Below are positions 1 through 6,059 of a DNA stretch of 6,521 bases, piece after piece. The first letter of the stretch is position 1. Each line of letters opens with the position of its first letter. This DNA is from Caldisericaceae bacterium. GTDB taxonomy: Bacteria > Caldisericota > Caldisericia > Caldisericales > Caldisericaceae. The notes under the pieces are model-generated. The model saw only the letters and a program-made list of their open reading frames with translations. It was not told the origin of the DNA and searched no databases. The stretch spans positions 1 to 6,521 of the forward strand of contig JALSNB010000356.1 in the NCBI GenBank assembly GCA_026987225.1, given 5' to 3'. The position numbers and the translations under genes are program-made.

Positions 1-748
1 TAAGGAACAAAAACAGAACCTGCGCACCGAACGCAACAAGCACGGTAAGAGCGGAATATACTTTTTTTCCGGAGAAAAAGAGGCGTAGTCCTTCGGAAAA
101 TTCGTCTATGCTTTTCTCTAACCTTAAAACATCGATTTTACTGCCGGAAAATTTTGAAGATATTTTTTCTATAATACGCTTTGCCTTATGAGGAAAACGC
201 ATGAAAAAGAAAGCAAAAAATGACAATGCAAATATAAAAAACGCAAGGCTTGTTATAAAATCGTTTCTCAACCCGCTTATAAAAGCGTGGGGAGTCAAAA
301 GCAAAACAACGGAAAAAACGAGGTAAATGAGCAGAGTTAAAATCATATAAAGAACGCTTATTGCGGTTGCGCGCCCGACTGATTCGGCAAATTTGGAAAG
401 AAAATAAACCTGTGTGGGAATACCGCCCGAATAAAAAGGGGTGATGTTAGAGCCGAAAATGGAAGCAAGGACGATTTCAAAACTTCGCACAAACGAGACT
501 TTTCCGCCGGAAAATCTCACTACGAGATAAAATTTCAGGGCATCAAGCAGCCATACGCCAAGCAAAAGAATAAATATAAATAAGAGGTTCGTAAAATTTA
601 TTCTGTGAATTAAATCGGAAAAGTTTGTTTCTCTGAATATAAAAAATAGGATTACAACAAGAGTGGGGAAGACAAGGAGGAGAGTCTGAGACAATCTCTT
701 TTCAAAGTTCTCAATGCCTCCTCTCTTGCCTGCATCCCCGTTATTCAT
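1..748 (-). CDS. Lysylphosphatidylglycerol synthase TM-region / UPF0104 family membrane protein (partial, C-terminus missing)
   Basis: The minus strand reads open from ATG at 748 to the window edge, giving 249 residues with no stop. The protein is strongly hydrophobic, with likely membrane segments near residues 22-38, 52-73, 128-152, 164-184 and 229-249. A conserved-looking loop around residues 100-119 (SNITPFYSGGIPTQ, then a Leu/Ser/Lys stretch) matches the N-x-T-P...GG...Q pattern I associate with the flippase-like domain shared by MprF, YbhN and AglD. Members of about 300-340 residues usually lack the soluble synthase domain, so roughly 50-90 residues are probably missing. Family members handle or transfer lipid-linked substrates in the cytoplasmic membrane; the substrate here is unknown. 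The ATG lies 3 bp after the stop of the radical SAM gene and has no good ribosome binding site, suggesting translational coupling. An AGAGGAGG lies inside the gene (717-724), but no in-frame start sits at a suitable distance. Confidence 0.82.
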   Translation of the reverse strand, partial: MNNGDAGKRGGIENFEKRLSQTLLLVFPTLVVILFFIFRETNFSDLIHRINFTNLLFIFILLLGVWLLDALKFYLVVRFSGGKVSFVRSFEIVLASIFGSNITPFYSGGIPTQVYFLSKFAESVGRATAISVLYMILTLLIYLVFSVVLLLTPHAFISGLRNDFITSLAFFIFALSFFAFFFMRFPHKAKRIIEKISSKFSGSKIDVLRLEKSIDEFSEGLRLFFSGKKVYSALTVLVAFGAQVLFLFL

Positions 749-751
749 ACA

Positions 752-2215
752 CTACTTGTCTATTTCGTCCGACACGTAGAATTGCTCGATGTCTCCGTTT
801 GCTTTTTTGAGTATTTCTTCTTTCTTCTTTTTGTATTCTTTCGTCTTCTTCGCAACGTCCGGGAAATCCTTTTCGAATACAGGCCTTGAAAGCTCGGCCC
901 ATTCTTTGGAGAGCTTGTCAAGATGCTTTCCTACATCTTTGGACATATTCTCAAGCGTTCCGTCCGTTCCCCTTACTCCGGGCAGCGAACCGATCTTTCT
1001 GAAGTAATCCGGGTGGTCAACAAGAAGGCAAACGCTCAGCAAGTTATCCGAATAAGGCTGAAGTTTCTGAATTTCTTTGAAGAACGGAAGTTGTAAGGCT
1101 TCTTTAAGAGACATATCATTGATATTGCCCTGAGAAAGGTGGATAAACGCACACGGTTCGATTCCGCCGTCGGCCGTGATGTGGAGGTATCTCCTTCCGC
1201 CCGCAAGGCATCCGCCAGTGTAAGGCCCGTCATTCCAGAAGTCGGCTGCAAACAACGGCTTGGTTGCCCTTATCTCGTGAATTCTATGATAAGACTTTAA
1301 CCTCTGCTGCGGAGTAAGCATCAAACTTACATCGGGTGTTCTTCCGATAGGAATGTACTGGAAGTACCACGCAATTTTCGCTCCTTTGTTCACCATAAAG
1401 TCAACAAATTCGTCACTCAACACCTCGTCAACGTTCTGGCTCGTTTCGGTCACGGAATATCCGAAAGGCACGCCGACCTTTTTCAGGTTATCCATTGCCT
1501 TCATCACTCTGTCCCATGCACCTTTCCCTCTTCTCCAATCCGTTTTCTCTTTAAACCCTTCGACGCTTATGCACGGAACCGCATTTCCTGCATCGGCAAG
1601 CTTTTCTGCAAACTTTTCCGTGATAATGGAACCGTTTGTATAGAACATAAAAGCCATATCGTTATGCTTCTTCAAAATATCGAAGAAATGCGGGTAAAGA
1701 GTGGGTTCTCCGCCGGAAAGAACGATGAAGTAGATACCCATCTCTTTCGCTTCCGTAAGAATTCTGTCAAGAGTTTCAAAAGACATCGTTTTTGCCTGAT
1801 CGTACGAACCGGCCCAACAACCGATACAGTTATAATTACATTTTTCGGTGGGGTCGATCAGCATAAACCACGGAACATTGACACCTTCACGCTTTGTGTA
1901 GGCCCTCTGTTTCGGAATACCCATCCATGCGGCATTAACAACAAAATTCTGGGCAAGTTTATGTGCAACGTCCGGACGCGTATCCTTCAATAAATTGATG
2001 AGCAAATGAATTCCTGGACGATCGTTATCGGCTAATTTTTTAACACCGTTAATCTGCTCTTTAAATACGGGAAGAAAAGAGAATTTATTGGCAAGTGCGG
2101 CAAGCGTGTCGATTGCTTTGTGCACGTTCCTTTCCGGATCTTTCTGAAGATAACTTACTATTCCGTCGAGGGTCTTTGAAAGCACCATCTTTTTTGCATT
2201 TTCTCCTAAACTCAT
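752..2215 (-). CDS. Radical SAM protein with Twitch/SPASM-like auxiliary Fe-S region
   Basis: This is a 487-residue cytosolic enzyme. Residues 1-105 form a mainly helical N-terminal extension. The radical SAM core begins near 115 and carries the cluster motif C126-x3-C130-x2-C133 (CNYNCIGCW), which binds the [4Fe-4S] cluster that cleaves S-adenosylmethionine. The SAM-contacting GGEP motif is at 168-171. After the core, C336-x13-G350-x4-C355 fits the SPASM/Twitch consensus C-x9-15-G-x4-C. A further cysteine, C396, follows, but there is no complete SPASM cysteine set. The C-terminal 90 residues are charged and Lys/Glu-rich, probably helical. The start is well supported by AAAGGAGGT at 2224-2232, 8 bp upstream. 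The gene follows the winged-helix gene by 34 bp and precedes the membrane protein gene by 3 bp. Related enzymes modify peptides or make cofactors and lipids. No precursor peptide is visible here, so the substrate is unknown. The family call is confident; the reaction is not. Confidence 0.92.
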   Translation of the reverse strand: MSLGENAKKMVLSKTLDGIVSYLQKDPERNVHKAIDTLAALANKFSFLPVFKEQINGVKKLADNDRPGIHLLINLLKDTRPDVAHKLAQNFVVNAAWMGIPKQRAYTKREGVNVPWFMLIDPTEKCNYNCIGCWAGSYDQAKTMSFETLDRILTEAKEMGIYFIVLSGGEPTLYPHFFDILKKHNDMAFMFYTNGSIITEKFAEKLADAGNAVPCISVEGFKEKTDWRRGKGAWDRVMKAMDNLKKVGVPFGYSVTETSQNVDEVLSDEFVDFMVNKGAKIAWYFQYIPIGRTPDVSLMLTPQQRLKSYHRIHEIRATKPLFAADFWNDGPYTGGCLAGGRRYLHITADGGIEPCAFIHLSQGNINDMSLKEALQLPFFKEIQKLQPYSDNLLSVCLLVDHPDYFRKIGSLPGVRGTDGTLENMSKDVGKHLDKLSKEWAELSRPVFEKDFPDVAKKTKEYKKKKEEILKKANGDIEQFYVSDEIDK

Positions 2216-2249
2216 TTCGTTCGACCTCCTTTCACATTTTTAGCATACA

Positions 2250-2972
2250 TTATATAGTCTCACGGATAATATTCAAGACTTTCTTTTGCTCTTCAAGCGT
2301 TATGAGCGGCAAATTTTCCCTGAATTTCTTTTGCAACGTTTTGAATTTCAGCATCGTGTATTCCTTCAAATTGAGTTCTTTAAGAACGCTCTCCTCTTTC
2401 TCGGCAAGCGTAAACATCAGTTCGGCAAGGAACGATAACAGCACCGGCGCCTGCACTTTGGATTTCATCAGGTTGTCAAGATCGACGATCTTTTCTATGT
2501 CAATACGGAATATTTTCGCAAACAGAATGAAAAGCATAGCGGTGTAAAGCACAATTGACAGAGGATGCTTTTCTTTTTCCACTTTTCTCGACACGGTGGA
2601 AATCGCCTTTGCAATTTCCATCTTCTCATACTTATGAAGGCGCTCCTTTATCCACTCGGAAATCATTCCGACGGTGTTTTTCTTTTCCTTCGCCCCGACT
2701 CGCTCCATGGATGCATCCTTCGGTATGAAACGCACTTCGGACCTGCCAGGCCCCGGACGCAAGCGGTATTCGACTTTTAAGAACCCCTTTCTGTTTAGCT
2801 CTTGGATAATATCATAGGCAGTCCATTTGCTCACACCCATTCTATCGGCAACATCCCTGTAAGAAACGGATTCTCCTGTTTCTTTGTAAATATCGACAAC
2901 CGTTTCCAGAAATTCTCTCTGCCTTCTCGTTAGCTTCGTATAAAACTGCCTTTTTGTGTATAATCGAGCCAT
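2250..2972 (-). CDS. Winged helix-turn-helix DNA-binding protein, probable transcriptional regulator
   Basis: This 240-residue protein has an N-terminal winged helix-turn-helix. The domain begins with LTRRQREFLETVVDIYKETG (residues 14-33), resembling the LexA, MarR and DtxR type of DNA-binding domain. The turn and recognition helix lie at about 37-60 (YRDVADRMGVSKWTAYDII), and the wing at about 65-83 contains GPGRSEV. The remaining 150 residues are helical and match no ligand or sensor domain I recognise. A hydrophobic stretch at 137-156 is more likely a buried helix than a membrane anchor. There is no LexA-type autocleavage region. The start is supported by AAGGAGGGT at 2980-2988, 7 bp upstream. 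It is the first gene of the leftward operon and lies directly behind the divergent promoter region, so autoregulation, and control of the radical SAM gene downstream, is likely but inferred. Confidence 0.85.
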   Translation of the reverse strand: MARLYTKRQFYTKLTRRQREFLETVVDIYKETGESVSYRDVADRMGVSKWTAYDIIQELNRKGFLKVEYRLRPGPGRSEVRFIPKDASMERVGAKEKKNTVGMISEWIKERLHKYEKMEIAKAISTVSRKVEKEKHPLSIVLYTAMLFILFAKIFRIDIEKIVDLDNLMKSKVQAPVLLSFLAELMFTLAEKEESVLKELNLKEYTMLKFKTLQKKFRENLPLITLEEQKKVLNIIRETI

Positions 2973-3007
2973 ATAGCCTACCCTCCTTCCGCTACAAAAA
3001 TTCCCTA

Positions 3008-3017
3008 AATTTAAATT
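3008..3017. repeat. 10-bp AT-only palindrome over the leftward transcription start, possible operator
   Basis: AATTTAAATT is a perfect inverted repeat whose centre (3012/3013) coincides with the predicted leftward start site. The position would suit a repressor operator. It consists only of A and T in an AT-rich region, so chance is a serious alternative. Confidence 0.3.
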
Positions 3018-3018
3018 A

Positions 3019-3046
3019 ATTATATCCCAAAAAACAGATTAGTCAA
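3019..3046 (-). promoter_or_regulatory. Sigma-70/SigA-type promoter of the leftward operon
   Basis: On the minus strand, TTGACT (3041-3046) and TATAAT (3019-3024) are separated by 16 bp, matching the consensus at 11 of 12 positions. Transcription should start near 3012, giving a leader of about 40 nt that contains the ribosome binding site at 2980-2988. This should drive the winged-helix, radical SAM and membrane protein genes together. Confidence 0.78.
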
Positions 3047-3062
3047 GTTTATGAAATTCAAT

Positions 3063-3089
3063 TTGGAATTATTCTTAAAAAGTTATAAT
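3063..3089 (+). promoter_or_regulatory. Probable promoter of the rightward operon
   Basis: A perfect TATAAT lies at 3084-3089. The best -35 match is TTGGAA at 3063-3068 (4 of 6) with a short 15-bp spacer, so the upstream element is weak. The predicted start near 3096 would lie immediately before the ribosome binding site at 3097-3105, giving a leader of only about 14 nt. A weak -35 with a good -10 often goes with activator dependence or low expression. Confidence 0.5.
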
Positions 3090-3096
3090 ATATGTC

Positions 3097-3105
3097 AAGG
3101 GAGGT
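3097..3105 (+). promoter_or_regulatory. Ribosome binding site that fixes the start of the Dna2-like gene at 3110
   Basis: AAGGGAGGT ends 4 bp before ATG 3110. The earlier in-frame ATG at 3092 lies upstream of this site, only 2 bp after the -10 hexamer and probably upstream of the transcription start. It has no ribosome binding site of its own, so 3110 is the better start. Confidence 0.8.
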
Positions 3106-3109
3106 ATGT

Positions 3110-5299
3110 ATGGACATAATAGGAAAAGTTGTTAAAGTAAAAGAAAATGAACATGGCACTGAAATCGCCGTTAAGCAGCATAATTCGGTATTCACTATTT
3201 CCGGAAAAGAATTCAGCGGAATTAAAAAAGACTCCACGATTTCCATAACAAATGTTTCGAAAAGAGCGGGTTTCCTAAAGACAGTTTACGGTTTAACGGA
3301 CAAAAGCACGATAGCTATTTATCCGGATGTTTATATCACTCCTTCGGAAATATCCCTTGCAAAATATTGCAGATATGCGCCCCTGATGAACCAATTGTAC
3401 GTCGGGGAATTGAAAAATAACAGAGAAGAACTTGCATTTTACAGAGGTATGAGGGGCGAAGATTTGCCGGACAAAGCGGCAAAAATTGCAAAACGTTATC
3501 CTAAAGAATTAAAAGGGAAATTTTCATATAAATCGATGCAGTTTTCAAAAAAATTCGGAGTGTTCTTTCAAGACATTTTGCACTTCGGAAAATTTCCGGT
3601 CGTATTCAAAGGAAACAGAACAAAAGGCATATTACTTGCGGCCGACAGCAACACGGGAAAATACATTCTCATAAACAAAGAAAACAGTACAATGGATGAA
3701 CGCAATGTGGATTACAAAGAATTGAAAGACATACTGAATCTGAGAAATTCTATCGTTAAAATGTATTTTTCCGACAAATACGATGATTTCTGGGAAATTA
3801 TGAGTTCTTCGTGCGTAGAAACATGCCCTGCAAAAAACCTATGCAGTAAAATCGCTCTGAAAAAAAGTAAAAATGTGGAATTCGAAAAATTTTTCTCCTC
3901 TTATTTGAAACAGGATTTAAAAACGAGGAAATCCTTTTTAAAAACCGTGTTGCACGAACAAAATCCTATAAGAGGTAGCATAAAAACACATTTAAAGGAA
4001 AAAACAAAAGATAGTTACGAAATTTTTTACAACTTAAGGATACCTTCAAACGAGGCATGGATCGCAAAAGGGGAAGAAGTTTTAACCGTTGAAAACCCGC
4101 CCCTTAACAGGAAAATATTTGCAACGGTCGAGCAGGTTAATTTTTCGAATATGATCATAAAAAGCGAAAACGATATTCTAAAACCGGAACTGATTGCGCC
4201 GATTGATACGCAATTGCCCGTATACAGAGGAATATACGATTTCCTATACTCGGAAAATTCACCTGAAAAATTCTTTACAAGTGCGCTGTCGGAAGTTGCA
4301 CCTTTCCAAACCGAAACTTATATTCCGAATGATGCCGTGCAGAACGAAGCGGTCAACAAACTGCTCAACTTTAAAGGACTTTTCAGTATCACAGGCGAAA
4401 GCGGAAGCGGCAAAAAATACACGATTAAAAAAGCTGTTTCCCAATTCGTAAAAAGAGGCAACAAAATCCTTATTGCGTGTGAAAGCAGAAAAAACGAAAC
4501 GGAAAACATGCTTTCGGACGAGTTAAAGACATTCATGGGCAAAGAAAAACTAATTCACGTATATGAAACGAACGAAAGAGATCTGTATATGGAAAATTCC
4601 GATTTTGATTATGCGATAATAATGATTGATTCAATCGGAATCGATACGAATACGTTAAAGGCAATAGCGGGCAAGGCAAAAAACGTTGTATTCTCGGCCA
4701 CAGAGTTTGTGCCGTTTGAAGACCGTATTCCGGAAACGAATAGAATAAAACTGAAAACGGAGCATAGGTTCGGAGAGCATATTCAGCATTTCTTACAGCC
4801 GATTCTTAGCGACGTTTCCCCCATGCCGGACAAGGAAATTACCGTAAAAAATCCTGAAAACGTATCGAATGAATTCAAGGAAATCGTATCACCGGACAAG
4901 TTCGTGCAGTTTGTTTTTGTAAAAGACCTACCCAAAGGTGAAAATAACAAATGGAACCAAGCCGAAGCAACGTTTGCGCTTCTATCCGCACAGGAATTTA
5001 TAAAAGCGGGGGTAGATAAAGAAAAAATATCCGTAATCACGCAATACGAAAGGCAAAAATCATACATTGAAGAACTATTCGAAAAATCACACATACCGGA
5101 AGTAAAAGCCACTCTACCGGGAGATGCGTTCGAAAACGACGTTATAATTGTTTCGTTTGTCGATTCGAAAAGAGTTAACGGGCTTTTTGCGGATCCGTTC
5201 AAGTTGAAAATCGCACTGACACGTGCGAGAAGCAAACTCATATTGGTAGGCAACAAAAATCTCATTAAAACAAACAAAACATTATCGAAAATCGTATGA
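3110..5299 (+). CDS. Dna2-like Fe-S nuclease/SF1 helicase-like protein with degenerate catalytic motifs
   Basis: This protein has 729 residues, counting from ATG 3110. Residues 1-60 look beta-rich. Residues 74-100 (YITPSEISLAKYCRY) resemble the Dna2/Cas4 nuclease start, and C87 with C235-x3-C239-x5-C245 gives the one-plus-three cysteine arrangement that holds the Dna2/Cas4 [4Fe-4S] cluster. The nuclease residues are not evident: the expected (D/E)-x-K position near 188-190 reads INK. The helicase region follows at about 405-720. It has a Walker A-like GESGSGKK (429-436) with Lys at the usual Ser/Thr, a Walker B-like stretch ending IMIDS (504-508) with Ser for Glu, SAT (529-531) at motif III instead of GD..Q, R553 as a likely motif IV arginine, and a well-kept motif VI, ALTRAR (702-707). 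This is the DNA2/UPF1 SF1B pattern. The gene overlaps the ParB-like gene by 4 bp. Nucleotide binding is possible; active cleavage or unwinding is doubtful. Family assignment rests on motifs only. Confidence 0.72.
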   Translation: MDIIGKVVKVKENEHGTEIAVKQHNSVFTISGKEFSGIKKDSTISITNVSKRAGFLKTVYGLTDKSTIAIYPDVYITPSEISLAKYCRYAPLMNQLYVGELKNNREELAFYRGMRGEDLPDKAAKIAKRYPKELKGKFSYKSMQFSKKFGVFFQDILHFGKFPVVFKGNRTKGILLAADSNTGKYILINKENSTMDERNVDYKELKDILNLRNSIVKMYFSDKYDDFWEIMSSSCVETCPAKNLCSKIALKKSKNVEFEKFFSSYLKQDLKTRKSFLKTVLHEQNPIRGSIKTHLKEKTKDSYEIFYNLRIPSNEAWIAKGEEVLTVENPPLNRKIFATVEQVNFSNMIIKSENDILKPELIAPIDTQLPVYRGIYDFLYSENSPEKFFTSALSEVAPFQTETYIPNDAVQNEAVNKLLNFKGLFSITGESGSGKKYTIKKAVSQFVKRGNKILIACESRKNETENMLSDELKTFMGKEKLIHVYETNERDLYMENSDFDYAIIMIDSIGIDTNTLKAIAGKAKNVVFSATEFVPFEDRIPETNRIKLKTEHRFGEHIQHFLQPILSDVSPMPDKEITVKNPENVSNEFKEIVSPDKFVQFVFVKDLPKGENNKWNQAEATFALLSAQEFIKAGVDKEKISVITQYERQKSYIEELFEKSHIPEVKATLPGDAFENDVIIVSFVDSKRVNGLFADPFKLKIALTRARSKLILVGNKNLIKTNKTLSKIV

Positions 5300-6033
5300 G
5301 CGAACGCATAAAAGAAGTGCCCGTAGAGAGTATTGAGCCGTCGCCATACCAACCGAGGAAACGATTTGACTTCGATGCGATAAAATCATTGGCGGAATCC
5401 ATAAAGCGTGTCGGAGTAATTCAACCTATTGTCGTAAGAGAAAAAAAAGATAATACGTATCAAATCATAGCCGGCGAAAGAAGGCTCGAAGCGTTAAAAC
5501 TTTTGCATAAAAAAACGGCGCCTGTAATAGTCAAAAACGTATCGGACATAGAAGCATTCAAAATCACGCTTACGGAAAACATACAGAGGGAAAACCTCAA
5601 TCCTGTGGAAATCGGTATGGCGATAAGCGAAATGAAAGAAAAATTCCGCATCACGGACAAAGAAATCGGGGAAATGCTTGGAATGAGCAGATCCCTTGTT
5701 ACGAATTACCTCAGGATTTTAAAACTTCCCGACAAAGTGAAAAAAGCAATTGAAAACGGAGAAATTTCGTTCGGACATGCAAAGAGCCTTGCGGCCCTGC
5801 CGGAAAGCGAAGTGCTCAAAGTATTTAAAAAAATCGTATCCAAAAAACTCTCAGTCAGGGAAACGGAGCAAATAACAAAAAAAGAAAAAGAACTTACGGA
5901 ACTTGAAGATGCATTAATAAGGACACTCGGAACGAAAGTAAAAATCACAGGCAATAAAAATAAGGGGAAAATAAATATTTCGTACTTTTCCGAAGACGAA
6001 CTTATATCTATAATAAAGAAGCTGTTAAAATAA
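5296..6033 (+). CDS. ParB/Spo0J-like partition protein lacking the N-terminal ParA-contact arm
   Basis: This 245-residue protein has the standard ParB order. The N-terminal CTP-binding domain contains SPYQPRKRFD (16-25), GERR (60-63) and ENIQREN-LNPVE (94-105). The helix-turn-helix is at about 119-142 (DKEIGEMLGMSRSLVTNYLR), and a short C-terminal dimerisation-like segment lies at 222-245. ParB proteins bind parS sites, load as CTP-dependent clamps, spread on DNA and help segregate chromosomes or recruit condensin. Here the folded domain begins within about 5 residues of the start, so the basic arm with a G-[RK]-G-L type motif that stimulates ParA is absent. The start is fixed: an in-frame stop lies at 5266-5268 and no ATG, GTG or TTG lies between. 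ATGA overlap with the preceding stop and no visible ribosome binding site imply translational coupling. No parA is seen in the window. Noc or a ParB-like accessory protein are alternatives. Confidence 0.9.
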   Translation: MSERIKEVPVESIEPSPYQPRKRFDFDAIKSLAESIKRVGVIQPIVVREKKDNTYQIIAGERRLEALKLLHKKTAPVIVKNVSDIEAFKITLTENIQRENLNPVEIGMAISEMKEKFRITDKEIGEMLGMSRSLVTNYLRILKLPDKVKKAIENGEISFGHAKSLAALPESEVLKVFKKIVSKKLSVRETEQITKKEKELTELEDALIRTLGTKVKITGNKNKGKINISYFSEDELISIIKKLLK

Positions 6034-6059
6034 CCTTATAAACAGAAGGAGAAAAACTT

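Larger units (their letters stand above)
2973..3109. promoter_or_regulatory. Divergent intergenic regulatory region
   Basis: This AT-rich, non-coding stretch separates the two divergent operons. It carries a promoter for each direction. Their -35 elements (3041-3046 on minus, 3063-3068 on plus) face away from each other with 16 bp between them. A 10-bp perfect palindrome lies at 3008-3017 over the expected leftward start site. The divergent layout next to a regulator gene suggests that this region is where the winged-helix protein binds. No riboswitch or terminator-like structure was seen here. Confidence 0.75.

Noticed and set aside
692..724. AGAGGAGG at 717-724 as the ribosome binding site for a later start of the membrane protein
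   Set aside because: The nearest in-frame start downstream is TTG at 694, about 22 bases away, which is too far; ATG 748 coupled to the preceding stop is the simpler choice.
2095..2547. Plus-strand open frame of 150 codons spanning the junction of the radical SAM and winged-helix genes
   Set aside because: It is antisense to both genes and runs across their intergenic gap; the Ser/Phe-rich translation has no recognisable domain.
2648..2656. TTATCCACT, one base from a DnaA box, suggesting a replication origin near parB
   Set aside because: It is a single site inside the coding sequence of the winged-helix gene, with no box cluster, AT-rich unwinding element or dnaA nearby.
3055..3070. AATTC...GAATT inverted repeat overlapping the rightward -35 element
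   Set aside because: The arms are only 5 bp in AT-rich DNA and do not extend in either direction, so this is expected by chance.
5220..5225. CACGTG core of a possible parS site close to the ParB-like gene
   Set aside because: Only the six central bases match. The flanks do not fit the consensus TGTTTCACGTGAAACA, and the site encodes part of the conserved LTRAR motif of the Dna2-like protein.
4783..5352. Minus-strand open frame of 189 codons opposite the end of the Dna2-like gene and the start of the ParB-like gene
   Set aside because: It lies antisense to two well-supported genes, has no ribosome binding site evidence, and its composition (rich in Ser, Phe and Leu) is typical of an antisense shadow of A-rich coding sequence.
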